From Mesaphorura yosii (lineage: Eukaryota > Arthropoda > Collembola > Poduromorpha > Tullbergiidae), in contig WIXG01000077.1 of assembly GCA_009869945.1 (NCBI GenBank), positions 186,001 through 250,000 of the forward strand: 64,000 bases of DNA, in the 5' to 3' direction. The notes under the pieces were generated by a model. That model was not told the origin of the DNA and made no database searches. It worked only from the letters and a program-made list of their open reading frames with translations. The translations under genes and the position numbers were made by a program. Positions 52,901 to 64,000 of the stretch are shown piece by piece (within the stretch, counting starts at the first letter, position 1; each line of letters starts with the position of its first letter).

Positions 52901-55900
52901 GGGTATGCGAGACCAACTTAATTTCATACGGTCTTCCTTTCCCCGCACTCCTGCCTACTTGGTGGGCTTCCACAATACATTGTCGCGAACCGTACTGCTG
53001 GCCCACCTTTACAATATGATGGATCTTTACACTTCATTTTTACTGTTACTTTCTCTTCAATACGTTGCTGGTGCTGTATGGAGAAAGGTACTTCATTCAT
53101 GCCGTGATGACCTTAAACTTTCATAATTCCCTTTGTCTTTCTGTCCGGTTCGTATTAGCACAGAGAAACCCAATCATTAAAAATTCACACTTGAAGCCAA
53201 AAATAGAATGGTGCAATGAAGTTGGCAGAAATGGGTGGGTTCCGTAATTTCCGTTCCATTCTAGCAGGGGTTTTCAGTCAGTTTTGGCATGGACTTTGAT
53301 TCTTTCGCCGACAGCTGATCGTTTAGCCGTGTCTGAAAAACTGAAATGTCAGGAGACCATGTATATTTTGGTGCTTGATAATTATGCATGTTCAGAACTG
53401 TTAAACGTTTCAGGGTCTACGACATTTGGCCCCAGTGTTAATGAATGATACTAGCTAAAACCTCGTGTGGGGGCGCCATGTCTGTACCCCAGACTTACAC
53501 ACGCATGTGTCCATTTATTTAGCACCACAAAAAGTGGGTAGTGAGGACGTCCAGCTCTGCTTCCATACACACCTGGTTAGTTTCCATGATGTGGTAAATA
53601 AGTCAATCATCTTCCAGAAATGGCAATTATCACATCGTTTGGCGTTTATTCCAGTCTCGTTGCAAATGAAGGATGGCCGAGTACACTACCTTCGTTCGCC
53701 TGGACAAGCTGAATTTGTCAAGAAATAGTGGAAAGTTTCTAAAAGTTTTATAAATCCTAGATGAATCGCCGCCGGAGTCGCTGGAGTTATTTCCTTGCGG
53801 ATTTTGCAATTATTAGTCAATCAATCACAACTAAAACCCTGCAATAGCAATCAATAACTTTAATCCATAATTGTGAAGTTATTATGGTACCTGTTCTATC
53901 AGATTCTGTCCCTGCAGTCAAATCAATACCACTTTGCCGAGCTGAACGTTGTTACCTGTCTGACGGAGTATGGAATAGCTCCAGTTGTAACAATTTTGAA
54001 TGACTAAATTAAAGGTCACCTTCCTGTAGTTTGCATGTCCATTTTTAACTGAGATTATTGAACCACGACTCTTTCCATATGGTCGCTCGTGCCCGTTGTT
54101 AAAAATACGTCGATATGTTAATATTTAAGGTACTTCTCTTGGCCAATAAATGAAGCAATGCTGTGTTATATGGTCCTATGACTGCGCCCTTTCTTCACTT
54201 TTTAAGTCTCAATTGAAGAGGAAGGATTCGGGCTTTAAAATGGGCTCCAATGTTGCATATTGCAAGATGAATTAGTGCGTGGCAAAGAAGGTTGGTTGTG
54301 ACAACCCTCCCTTCTTCTGTTCTGTTTAAACTTTAAACAGGCGTCTTGTAATTATCTAGGCAGTAGAGATTCAATCACATGATAAATAGAATGTTGCAAT
54401 TCCCATTCATTTCCTCTTGCTTCTGGTGTTGTCAATTGCATTTTCTGTTTTCCACCCGTTCAATTGTGCCAGAAATGTGTTTGAATGCTTCAGTTTGTGT
54501 ACAATAGCACAAACAGCAGCACTTGCAGGCATTCATTGTTTTCTCCCCAAAACTCTCCCTCCAGTCTCCTCCTGTTGCTGCATTAAAGTAGTTCCAGGAT
54601 TCTTTTATGAAATGTGAAGGTACTTCAATTCCACTTAGCCTGACAAATACGATAATGGCACAATTGTAACACTCGCTGCCTGTCTGCATGTTTTCCTAAA
54701 TGAGAAGAAATGAGAATCTGTCTATTCCATGTCCGCGTCCTTCGTGTCTCTCGCAGCAGTCACTGTACGAGCATGAGTGTATAATTTTATTTTGAGAAAA
54801 GGAAAATCCGAAATCGCTCCGGTTCTCAATTCACGAATTCACCCAATTTCTCAGGAAAGATGTCGAAAACAACGAAGTGATGGAACCAGAACTCAATTTC
54901 GAATGAAAGAAATGGAATTCTACTTTGTTCTTTTCCATTGAAATTGCATCGCACGTGCCGGGAAATCATGTCATCTGCAATTGGTTAACGTTACTGATTT
55001 TGAAGCGGTTGGTTATTGCGTATGCAAAGGAGTACGTGGCTAATGTATTGTTGAGGTTTAAATTTATTGTGACATGAATTAGGGTAAGCAGATGGTGAGA
55101 ATCACTTCATGCAGCTAAACTCAATCGAATTCACAATAGAAGCAAAGATTATCTTGTCACCTGGCTTTGTTTATAATTCGTATATGTCACGCTGGATTTC
55201 TTACACTCTTCATGGTGAAAAATATTCAACACATGAACAATGGGTGGATCCTGCAGATTATGTGGAAGTTACTGAAATATCTCTACCATCCCGGTATTGG
55301 CCTAATATCTGCAATCCATTGCTGTTGCATTATTCTGAAGTCGCGAAAAAGAGCAAGAGCCAGGTGCTAAATATAGTAATGGGTAGCAAATGTGACAACT
55401 CCATTCGATGATTCGATAGGAGCAGACCACAATGTCAAGTCTCGTTATTTCGTGATTTGGAGTGGAGCTAGTGAGAGATGGTTCTTGAAGTGCAGGATTA
55501 CCAAACCTCTTTGTTTACTTTTAGGCTTTCCATTTTTAACCATCCTAAATGCGGCGTATATCTCTTATCAAGCAAAGTACCACTAAGCTATAAGCTCCCA
55601 GATTTTTGATATTAAGTCACAAAAAGTCATTTCTCTGTGCGTATGGGTATTTGGTATGTTGTGAATGATCTTTGAGTGACTTGAACTAGCAGTGTGTTAA
55701 TGAATTCGGAGTTCAGAGCTTGGTATATCTGGTAGCCTGGTTTAACTATCGTCCTGGTTCATTGTATTCCCACTTTCTAAAACCGCTAAAAAGGAAATCA
55801 TGAACAAAAGTGGATTTGGCAAAAATCACCCTCGAGTCTCGTCCAATAAGCATCCATTCAGCATAACTAACACAGCACAGCAACCACGACGAGAACAAGC

Positions 55901-56250
55901 ACATTAGATTTTGTGATTGAAAGTCACAGCGGGTGACGACGACGGTGTTGGAAACAACAACAAAGGATAGGAGGTAAGGAAATAATCCAGGTTGGGGGAA
56001 ACAACAATATGTTCAAAATCCATACATGGCGTTATTTACGAATCCAATTATTTTTAGATCAAAAAGTGCATCCTTCTCAGTCAGTACGATATTATGACGC
56101 GTGGTGTTCATTTTCGCCAGTAAAAGCCATGAATCATACTCCAAGTCTTTTGAACTTGAAATGACAGTCTTTTATAACAGTAGCTGGGAAATAGGCAAAG
56201 AGGATTAAATCTTCGAAACTCTCATCGTTTTCACATACTGATTTCTGGAA
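49962..56250. other. Intergenic or 5' flanking region, no gene supported
   Basis: This lies between the 5' end of the Side-like gene and the 3' end of the NPC2-like gene. It may hold noncoding 5' exons of the Side-like gene: a strong minus-strand donor, CCCT|GTAAGTG, ends at 49996-49990. A TTA-rich microsatellite lies at 51071-51104. Open frames at 52659-53126 and 55109-55411 (plus) have no recognisable homology or splice support. Confidence 0.55.
51071..51104. repeat. TTA-type microsatellite
   Basis: An imperfect ATT/TTA trinucleotide run with single-base interruptions in the intergenic region. Confidence 0.7.
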
Positions 56251-56256
56251 TTTATT
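56251..56256 (-). terminator. Candidate poly(A) signal of the NPC2-like gene
   Basis: AATAAA on the minus strand about 175 nt past the stop codon. It is the first canonical hexamer seen downstream; no cleavage evidence is available from sequence alone. Confidence 0.45.
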
Positions 56257-56429
56257 TCTTCGATCTAATAGGAAATTCTATCAAGAAAAGTATCAAAATT
56301 AAGATGCGACTGCAAACCGCCATTTCTGTTACATTAAAATGAACTTAAGACTACGCTCCTTGGAGCAATTGAATACAATTAGTCGATGGCATAAATAAAA
56401 TGAAAGTTAAGATGTTATAGAGTAAGAAA

Positions 56430-56513
56430 TTAATTGGCAATTTTGGATGGAAGGTTGAAACACACCACCGGAGTCTTGCCATTGTTGAGTCCATACTGCA
56501 CTTGAACACTCAC
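56430..56513 (-). CDS. NPC2: NPC2-like exon 4 with stop
   Basis: Phase 0, acceptor ATTTATTCCAG, only 76 bp after exon 3. It encodes VSVQVQYGLNNGKTPVVCFN then LPSKIAN and a TAA stop. It supplies the last cysteine and the V-C-F-x-x-P-x-KI ending seen across NPC2 proteins. Confidence 0.96.
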   Translation of the reverse strand: MSVQVQYGLNNGKTPVVCFNLPSKIAN

Positions 56514-59500
56514 CTGGAATAAATTAGATGGCTGATTTCAGTGCAAACATTTCAGATGACTAATTAATCAATCGGGATGTACTACTTACGGCTGGGTAGC
56601 TTTTCAAAATCGGGAACGAGTTCTTGTAAGTGTACAGCTGGCCTGCTTCAATTGGACATCCGGGCTTGCCATCCATCTTGCGAACAATGTCTTTGCATGC
56701 ATTTGCGCCGTGAACTTCGCGGAATGGGACGCGGACGATTCCAATACCACCGAAAACGGCAGTTGTCAGTTGGTTGTAAGTTTTATCTGTGGAATTATGA
56801 AAGAGTATGAAACAGAAGCATTGATTTATCTGGGATGACCCTAAAGTGCAAACTCTCGTGCATTGGCATAAAACTCCAATTGAGTACTGACTACTTAGTT
56901 AGGGAATTTCTTGGTATTTAACGTCAGGCTTTTCCCACTTGATAACACTCTCACAGTCCCAGACTGGACTTTGTCTTTCTTATCAGCTGAGGCTTGGGAC
57001 AGCGTTCTAATCTCGGTCAACGGCCAAGCCGAAGTTCACAATCGCAACCCGAAGACTTGTCTCCGGAGACAGCCTGAGAGCTTTCATTATACTTTATACT
57101 GCTTTGTGACTTTTTATATTGCGATTTGGAGGCTAATAACAGTCAAGCGAGATGTTGGATAACAATATTACTACATTTGTAATTTCGCAACAGTTACGAC
57201 TGTAATGATACTGTCAAAGGCAGGTTATTATGAGCAGGGCAAGCTGGAACAGAACATGTAATTTAGAAATTAAGCATCGGAGTGGCCAGGCAAAGCCTGA
57301 ATTCGGACATATTTAATAAAAGGAAGGAACTTTTATTAGCCTGTCACCTTCTATCTGATGAGATATTATTGATTACTAGGTTGTTATTGCCCCAACCTTG
57401 GATCTTTCTGCGATCTAAGAAACGTTTCACTGCCTCTCAAGTTGTCGGCCTAACTCGCTTAACCCTAGTTCTGCATTTCACACACGATTGGGGCTGGGGT
57501 GAAAAAGCAATAATCTCAAGCTCTCGTATTTCTACAAACGCGTACCTGGAATGAAATCAAATTCGATGCTTGTTGTGTCTCCCTTTCTCAGCTTGCATGG
57601 TGTTTCGTCACAACTGCTCACGCGGACATCTTCAATTTTCGATGAGCCAAATGATCCGTCCCTTGCACCAAACAAATCTGTGAAACAAAAAACACGACCG
57701 AGTTATTGTTGGGTCATCATTTGGGAGCATGGAAAGGTTGAAATCCTTAATCTCTGTAAAATTCTTGCCCGAGGAGTAAAGGAGCAAAGCTGGATTATTC
57801 TGGGCCTTTGCTTTCACTTTTCGTGTGCTTTCTGTCTGTACAAAGCGTGGTGAAGGTTGTCAACATGTTTAATAAGTGCCATGTACACCACAGCTCCCGG
57901 CAACCATGGCTCACGTAGCGTGGACGCACAGAGAGTGCAATAAAAGTACGGTTACCTTGAACTATTTCTGTCATGTCATTGTTCTTGTTGAACTAGTAGC
58001 CAGTCACGGCTGGTCCTGAACATTGAACATGTCCTTGTAATAATGCATTTCCAGTTATGCGCTTACATGCTACAATGCTGGACTAGAGACTCCAACTATA
58101 ACTACTACATGCTGGTTGAAATAAATGGACACTGCTTTCCAGATTGACAGATCAAATTGACCGAAATTGTTTGGAAACGTGTTTTGAAATGAAATCAGGC
58201 AGGAGCGTAAACAGAGCGTAAAAACTGGAACACAACAAAAGAACTCTGACATTTTGAGCTATGCTGCTGCCTTCGTTTCAAAATTGCGGTGTACTAACCT
58301 AACAAATCCCTGCCGGATGAGCATAGTTAATTCATTTGATTGCGATAGTGCTTACAGTTAATCCAATGCTGGAGATGAATGAAACTTGTACAACTTGCAG
58401 AAGCTTCAATAAGAAAAGCATGTTTGAATTAGTTCTGGACACTTTGCCTCCGAAAGAAGCAGCCAATTCTTATTCATGCTGCCTACAACAATAATAAATA
58501 TTTAGATTCAGTCAAACGAAGAGTGAGTTGAAGTAACTGCATCTTCATTCTTCGTCTGCTGTTCCTCTCTTCCAGATCCCATCAACACGTCCAGCGTATT
58601 TGTGCACGAGTGGGCACAGAGTCGGAGGTTTTGTCCTACGACGACCCACTAGAAGGGTTCAAGAGTGAAAGCTAAAGCACTAAACAAGAAAAAGTCTAAA
58701 CAATACGCGAGGAGAGCGAAAGACAAGAGGCAACCATTACTCAAGATGGATTTTAAAGGTATCTTGAGGAAGAAAAGTTTACAAGTTACGTTTTCCAGAG
58801 ACTTTCTCAAGACAAGGAAAACTAACACGCTTCATTTCGTTAACTTTGTTGGAGAGAAGAATGGAGGAAAGTGCTGCTGGTAAAGTCCGACACGGCCCGG
58901 AACACGTCCGTGAGAAAATACGAAAGGAGCAATTCATAAAGCGTCGCACAAAGAATCTCAATTTCCATTGTGCGTAATTCCCTTCTGCTCCTTCCACTCT
59001 CAGCCTTAGCCATCATTCTACAATTGTTAACCCAAAGAGGCTGGTATTTCCTGCATATCAAATATTCTCTGGCAGATGAAGACTTTCAAGGCGTCAACGT
59101 GCACAGTGCACCACTTGCTTTGCTATGCAGATTCCGGACACATTAAAAAATTTTGCATTCACTGAAAGCCGGTAGGTTTCCTTTATCAATGGAACAAGAC
59201 TGCAATGTAGGAAGGAAACTCGAATGCAAACCAGCAATACTGTGGAAAACTGATTCTTATGATTATGAATATGGCAATACATTTGAACAAACCAACAATG
59301 AACTCCAACCAACGTAGATCAAATTGCGCGTGTAATGCCTGGAAGCGTTTAGTCACATTTCCCAGGTTGGATCAAACTGCGGAAGACGAAACGTTTATGG
59401 TTATATTTGGAAATTAATTTTGCTTGGACTGAATTATGGATGGCATTTTCATTTGAATGAAATTCATAGGCTCGTCGTATTACGTCTGCTTGATTGAGTT

Positions 59501-60615
59501 TGACATCTCAAATGTGTGACCATGAGCGTCATATGCAAACTATGTACAGGGTACCGACTTAGTACGCCTAGATGGTTGTGTTCGTAGTAGTAGTAAATGT
59601 AATTACTCTGTGGTAAATATGCATCCGCTACATTTGGTAGACTTAATTGCTCTATTGCGCAACCTTAAAACCATCCAAGTTAACACCTGCACTTTGTCAC
59701 ACGGTTATGCTATTAGCTACATCCTAGTTATGTATCCCTGACACATGGAATGGATTCGCAGTGAATTAAACCCCATCGCAGTGTCAAATTGATGACAATG
59801 GTAATTGGGACCATTATAATGAATGCGCCAGTGGCCACTGTGCTTGGCATGTTAATGTCTATTGTGGCAATTGTGCGAGCACAGCATTTGCGTCAGTCCC
59901 GTACTGAGCCCAATCACACAAGAAATCATAATACAAGTCAAATCGCAGATTACTCGCACGTATGTAAATTATACTGTTGATTAATCGCTCCATAAACATA
60001 ATTAATGGTATTGGGGTTTTTCTGACAATTGAAGCTCGAGTTTGTACGCTGTGTGCGCGTCAATGAGTAGTGGAGTGGTCTCTTGGCTTTTGAAACAAAT
60101 GGTTCGTTACTAAGGCTAATTTCAATTCTCAAATGGCGTCCCTCGCTAAATACAGTGCGCATTTAATGTTAGGACATGAAACTGATACGGTTTTGGTTCC
60201 ATATTCCAGAGAATTCTGACCACTGATGTAAACTGTTAGTTACATTTGCAGTGACGGACTTTATGTCTCAGTAAGCATCGAATTACAAAAAAAAACAATG
60301 AAAATTGGCGCAATGACGATGCTTACTGCCCACTTCTCTCCACCAAACCCTTGCGTGCACGTGGGAAGGAGGAAATCATTTCACTTTCATGTAATCATGA
60401 GACGCAACGCTTTAGGACGATGATTTTCAATTCAAAGCGCCGTTAATACTTAGCAGAGAAGCAGAGTTGTTACGCAATATAATTTGTAGTGTCACGCTGC
60501 ACGAGTACGAATAAGAAAAGAGTTTCATCTTACCTCTGCATTTGTCAACATGGACCGAGCTAACTAGGGCAATGCTTCCCAAAAGCAGGGCGACTCCATA
60601 AATGTGATTAATCAT
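56430..60615 (-). CDS. NPC2: NPC2-like secreted ML-domain lipid-binding protein, 4 exons, complete
   Basis: This is a small secreted or lysosomal sterol/lipid-binding protein of the NPC2 (MD-2-related lipid-recognition) family. Mammalian NPC2 hands cholesterol to NPC1; arthropods have many copies, with roles in sterol handling, immunity and chemosensation. Four exons give 164 residues: signal peptide about 1-20 (YGVALLLGSIALVSS), mature ML domain about 21-164. The six conserved cysteines are C26, C50, C55, C102, C115 and C155, expected to pair 26-155, 50-55 and 102-115. Motifs include VSSC...TPCKL-KG, IGIVRVPF, CPI-AGQLYTYKNSFPILKSYP and VVCFNLPSKI. The arthropod family is too diverse to say which paralogue this is. 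Confidence 0.95.
56590..56786 (-). CDS. NPC2: NPC2-like exon 3
   Basis: Phase 1 in and phase 0 out, acceptor TTCCACAG, donor GTAAGTAG. It encodes the core of the lipid pocket: VFGGIGIVRVPF, NACKDIV, GCPIEAGQLYTYKNSFPILK. The family's 'CP-aG--Y-Y--s-PVl--YP' block is intact. Confidence 0.96.
56787..60533. other. NPC2-like introns 1 and 2
   Basis: Apart from exon 2 (57546-57677) this is intron: 759 bp and 2856 bp. I see no other gene or repeat. Plus-strand frames here overlap exon 2 in antisense or have no homology. Confidence 0.7.
57546..57677 (-). CDS. NPC2: NPC2-like exon 2
   Basis: Phase 1 in and out, acceptor TTTCACAG, donor GTACGCG. It encodes the first ML strands: LFGARDGSFGSSKIEDVRV, then SSCDETPCKLRKGDTTSIEF and DFIP. 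The C-x4-C pair and the following KGDT are typical of NPC2. Confidence 0.95.
60534..60615 (-). CDS. NPC2: NPC2-like exon 1: signal peptide and first cysteine
   Basis: The ATG at 60615 has AGA before it (A at -3) and is the first ATG after the proposed cap site. The exon encodes MINHIYGVALLLGSIALVSS then VHVDKCR, ending in phase 1 at donor GTAAGATG. The hydrophobic core and small residues before VHV suit signal cleavage near residue 20. Confidence 0.93.
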
Positions 60616-60784
60616 TCTTGCGATTGTTTACGTTGAGCGTTGACGCTGATGTTTGAAACACCAAATTAAGATTTTACTGGCTCACTGAATGAATGTTTAA
60701 AAAACTCCTGAACGATGGATGTTGGGCGCTGATGAGACGAAGGGTGACTGAAACAGTCCAACACGATTGCAGTTTGGTCTTATA
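60616..60784 (-). promoter_or_regulatory. Core promoter and 5' UTR of the NPC2-like gene
   Basis: On the minus strand a TATA-like box, ATATAAG, starts near 60784. An arthropod-type initiator, TTTCAGTC, has its A at 60749, 35 bp downstream. The resulting 5' UTR of about 134 nt has no upstream ATG and runs straight into the start codon. A second TTCAGT lies at about 60686 without a well-placed TATA box. Confidence 0.6.
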
Positions 60785-61803
60785 TCTTTTTTCTTCAAGG
60801 GGATTTGCATTTTAATTTTATTTTTAGGTTACAGGACAATAGCACGGTCCTCTTGATGGTAACAAAATATTATATGGTATATTTACGAGGATCGGCACAA
60901 CAGCAATAAGACAAGATACGTTGTCTCAGTTGTAATTGTGCTCTTGCTTGGTCGTGCTGTACGGAGAAAAATGTACCATGTCACACAAAATTACGAAGGA
61001 ACATAACATTTAAAGTCACCAAAATCCAGCATCTACCATCATCACATTTTTGCATTGCTCCCTGCAAGCAAGGCAGGCGAAGACGTTTCATGTCTTGTGA
61101 GCAGTGAAGGTGAACCATGTAAATTACCTGTCAAAATGCGAGGAATTAGCTATACACTGAATGTAAAGGCGATTATTGTTAACTTATGAATTCTTGCGTA
61201 AGTAACTGTAAGTCGTGAAGTGTGACTCACGTATCACGTTGACTTTGACAATTCCGCAGAAGTTTGGCCTTAATCAAATTCAGTAAATGTAAATGACGCA
61301 CTGCTCAATGTTTACAAGACGCTGCTTCTTGGGAATTTGATTGATGACAAAGGTGCAACATGCTAATTATGCAATATGCGACATGAAGTAAGGCCGCCGG
61401 TGACCAATCCATAAAACAAACATCAGCCACAGTTGCAAAACTACGTCGGTTGTCGAATGATTCTGATCCACAGTCCAATTGTGACTATAAAACCCAATAC
61501 TGTTCTGCTCAATGACAAGTAACTTAGCCTGACAATTCAAATTCGGCCCTTCAATGTCATTGTCGTTATTAAAAATTACGTCTCATCTCTAGTTTTGCTT
61601 TGAGTTATGTCATTATCAACAACCTAAACTCATGGTCAGCGCCATCAGTGAAGAACGTCTTCTTTGTGCGCAGCACGACACCGCAATTGAACTTGGTTCT
61701 TGGTCGCCTCCTTCCTAACTTGGTTAAGCAGCTTTCTGGAATATTTTAACTGTGTGTATCAAATATCAAGGACTAAATATCGCTTGTGCAGCAAAGGTAT
61801 ATA
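60785..61803. other. Intergenic, nothing recognised
   Basis: Sequence upstream of the NPC2-like promoter and left of the pogo-like element. No coding, RNA or repeat structure seen. Confidence 0.6.
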
Positions 61804-61839
61804 CCATATTTTATGATTTAGAACCCCTGGCTTGTATTG
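61804..61839 (+). repeat. Left terminal inverted repeat of the pogo-like element
   Basis: It starts CCATATTTTATGATTTAGAA and ends GGCTTGTATTG. It pairs with 62426-62463 with a few mismatches and a small gap. A perfect palindrome, GCCCATGGGC, sits a little further in (61881-61890), followed by an inverted partial copy of the terminus (CTTTTATGGTAT), so the end can fold on itself. Confidence 0.78.
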
Positions 61840-61892
61840 TTTCAGAGGTCAGATTTTTAAGGGCTTAGGACGCAATAGAGGCCCATGGGCTT

Positions 61893-62159
61893 TTATGGTA
61901 TCAAACAACAAAATAGAAACATAAAATACAAAATTGGCGGTTTCTGACAAACGGTGGTCTTTCTTCTGCGAGAAAAGTTGTACCGTCCCATAAATATACT
62001 CAGCCACCTCTCGCCTCCATCAAATTCAGAAGTGCCCGATTTGTGCAACTCCTCAGCTTTGAGTAGTATAATTTTACGTGATACGGGCAGATTCCTTTCC
62101 CTCTGCTTGCGGCCTGTCCCATCCAATCGTCGTCTTTTCAGAGCGGCTTCACCTTTAAA
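61893..62159 (-). pseudogene. pogo-type transposase N-terminal remnant
   Basis: The open stretch reads AALKRRRLDGTGRK, then RNLPVSRKIILLKAEEL, RWLSIFMGRYNFSRRRKTT and VCQKPP. This matches the CENP-B/pogo-type DNA-binding region: R-R-L-x-G-x-GRK linker, an HTH with the 'PVSRK-I--KA-EL' helix, W-L--FM-R, and the RR-TT--Q-P motif that leads into the DDE domain. About 20 residues normally found between GRK and the second HTH are missing, and nothing of the DDE domain follows before the stop. It cannot encode a working transposase. Confidence 0.75.
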
Positions 62160-62425
62160 TTAACATTTGATTTGTGTTTAATGCTACATCCTACCAAGTC
62201 ACATGAGTATCGGCATCATTTTCTGCATAGCGAATTACTTCAAGCTTGAATCGGGCGCTTTTATCACTTTGGACCACTTTTAATTTCTAATGCCACATAC
62301 ACACAAAGCACATTCATATACCGCACGCACATTTGCTTCCGGCTTTATTCACATTGCTCATGAGCTGCTATTTTGCCCATGGGCTAGTATTGTTTCGAAC
62401 ACCCAATTTTGGCAAGCTAAGATCT

Positions 62426-62463
62426 CAATAGAAGCCCATAGGCTTCTAAAACGTAAAATACGG
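62426..62463 (-). repeat. Right terminal inverted repeat of the pogo-like element
   Basis: Read on the minus strand it starts CCGTATTTTACGTTTTAGAA and ends GGGCTTCTATTG. The same palindrome, GCCCATGGGC, lies internally at 62375-62384, mirroring the left end. Confidence 0.78.
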
Positions 62464-63904
62464 TAAGAGCTTCACAGTGATTTATTTCTGCATTTGACAA
62501 TTCGTTGTTTGGCACTGGGCATTCTCTGGTCTGAGATGCGTAGTTTGCCCAACGACGCCTTGCGGTCTTTACTTGCTCGACAGTCGTTAAGGCCTGCCAG
62601 CCTTTCATGGCCGGTCACTCCACTATTCGTTCAATGAAGACTTGCCTAGGATTATTGTGGCAGTTAATTGAACATCTTGCAGGGGAAATCGAAAAGCAAT
62701 GGGATAAGAGCGAGTCAGCATGGAGTTCTCGGGAAGGCGTCTTATATTTACATAACCAACTTTACCAAATATCCAAACACGAAGAAACGACATTGCTGTA
62801 CGAAAGGGCGAAACTCTCAATTGGATTTACTCAATTCAAATTCTGGCTCTGCAGATTAATTGAACACATACTTTCAGGCAGGCGCAATAAGGTGATAAGC
62901 CAAAGTTCGTCATATGGATTAAATCCAGGCAAATTGAATTGACTGTTCGACAAGCACCTGTTGCAAAAACATGCCATCCAATTATCTGTGCAAACACTTG
63001 ACACCCGCCGTTCAGCATGATCGATCAGAGCGGGCATGAGTCCACTTGAAATGTAACAGGTCAATAGTTAATTGATTGTAAGTTCGAAATTTGAAAGTCG
63101 AAATGCAGCAAGAGCCGATCGCTGATAAGGAGAGACTGCGACAGGTGTATTTCAGTCTTTTCAGTGACTCGACTGTGATAACTAGACAATTCTCAATTCC
63201 AATGCTTGCTATCATGGCATGAGGTAATAAATCTGAGATTAATCTGCATTTACAACTTTGTTTCACAACTACAAAATACGTATACCTATGGTAGTTTCAA
63301 TTCAGCTGCAAATTAGCTGTGATGCATGAGAGAAGCTTCATATCTCGAAGACCTCTGATGAATGCCAGATTGCCACGATATTTGGCGATGATGAACCAGT
63401 GTGCATTCCTGATTTGATTCCAAGAATTGATAACTGGAACGCCAACGCGTTCGCAATAAATTAAGCAAACACAGGTGATATTCTTGGAAACGCTGCGCCC
63501 GTCCGCCCACTCTTTATACAATTTCGCGATAAATTAAGGAAACATCTCCACAGGAATGGTATGAGTTAGACGCAGTTCGGACTCCAATCTCATTCTATAG
63601 AATTGAACTTTGGGCTTCTGACACCTCATCACAGCAGGTGAATTCGTGGCGAGCGATCGCATCAATTCGCGTTGTGGATGACAAAAATTCCCAAGATAAG
63701 CAGCGAACCACAAGTGATTTCAATTTCAATTGCGCTGACAGTTTAGGCATCACAATCACATGCTCCTATTTGGGCATTCGTTTTGTAATCTATCTTGTTA
63801 ATGCGTAAGAGCTGTTGATTTATACTGCGGTGGTGGTAGCGATTAGAACACTTGACATGTCCATGCACCTGTTCATCAGCCGCAGTCGGGAGCTGCAGGG
63901 GATT
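62464..63904. other. Intergenic, nothing recognised
   Basis: Between the pogo-like element and the right-edge promoter. Open frames at 62607-62942 (plus) and several short minus-strand frames show no recognisable domain. No repeats recognised. Confidence 0.55.
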
Positions 63905-63968
63905 TATAAAAGGAGGCGTTTGAGTTGGGCCGTTTCATTCACGATTTACACTTCTATTTGCCACAGTG
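63905..63968 (+). promoter_or_regulatory. Core promoter and noncoding first exon of a plus-strand gene at the right edge
   Basis: A good TATA box, TATAAAAG (63905-63912), is followed 32 bp later by an initiator-like TTTCATTC (A at 63937). After 32 transcribed bases comes a strong splice donor, CAGTG|GTAAGTCC, at 63968/63969. There is no ATG in the short exon, so this would be a 5' UTR exon, with the coding part beyond base 64000. The product is unknown. The spacing of the three signals is the evidence; each alone would be weak. Confidence 0.45.
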
Positions 63969-64000
63969 GTAAGTCCGAAAGCGAGCAACTCCAACAAAAC

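Larger units (their letters stand above)
61804..62463 (-). mobile_element. Deleted pogo-like (Tc1/mariner superfamily) DNA transposon, 660 bp
   Basis: The ends are diverged inverted repeats that both begin CCRTATTTTAYG when read inward and continue with TTTAGAA, then GGCTT and TATTG. They are flanked by TA on both sides (61802-61803 and 62464-62465), the duplication expected for Tc1/mariner and pogo elements. The interior carries a minus-strand pogo-type transposase fragment. Full-length pogo-type elements are much longer and also encode a DDE catalytic domain, so this is a non-autonomous deletion derivative. Divergence between the two ends points to an old insertion. Confidence 0.82.

Noticed and set aside
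52659-53126. 155-codon plus-strand open frame in the intergenic region
   Set aside because: No recognisable domain, mixed low-quality composition, no splice or promoter support; length is within what 64 kb can give by chance.
55109-55411. 100-codon plus-strand frame with protein-like texture (WISYTLHGEKYS)
   Set aside because: I could not match it to any family, and the candidate acceptor at its start is weak; too little to call a gene or relic.
1-64000. CRISPR arrays, bacterial operons, rRNA genes
   Set aside because: None present; the window is spliced eukaryotic DNA.

Overview
This window is animal nuclear DNA, most likely arthropod. It is AT-rich, intron-rich and sparsely coding. The arthropod call rests on the main gene, which reads as a Sidestep (Side) family guidance receptor, and on a single-domain NPC2/ML lipid-binding protein. 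I cannot place the species further; a crustacean or non-insect hexapod is a guess. All firmly supported genes are on the minus strand.

Region 1 (about 2.7-50 kb, minus strand) is one large Side-like immunoglobulin-superfamily gene. I rebuilt it as 14 exons whose GT-AG introns join in frame throughout. The product has a hydrophobic signal segment, five Ig domains and one fibronectin type III (FN3) domain, at least 847 residues if the ATG at 49961 is the start. The transmembrane and cytoplasmic exons were not found and probably lie left of base 1. Intron 1 is about 18.5 kb. It carries a 940-bp inverted-repeat element with arrays of a CGAGAA-containing repeat at both ends and a tRNA-like cloverleaf inside.

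Region 2 (50-56.4 kb) is intergenic or 5' flanking sequence with no gene I can support.

Region 3 (56.4-60.8 kb, minus strand) is a complete four-exon NPC2-like gene: 164 aa, signal peptide, all six conserved cysteines. It has a TATA-like box, an initiator and a candidate poly(A) signal.

Region 4 (60.8-64 kb) holds a 660-bp deleted pogo-like DNA transposon with TIRs, TA target duplication and a transposase remnant. At the right edge a TATA box, initiator and splice donor on the plus strand suggest the start of another gene running out of the window.

The two main genes have no evident functional link: one acts in neuronal and muscle cell recognition, the other in sterol or lipid carriage. The best candidate for something undescribed is the repeat-array element with the tRNA-like insert at 47.1-48.0 kb.
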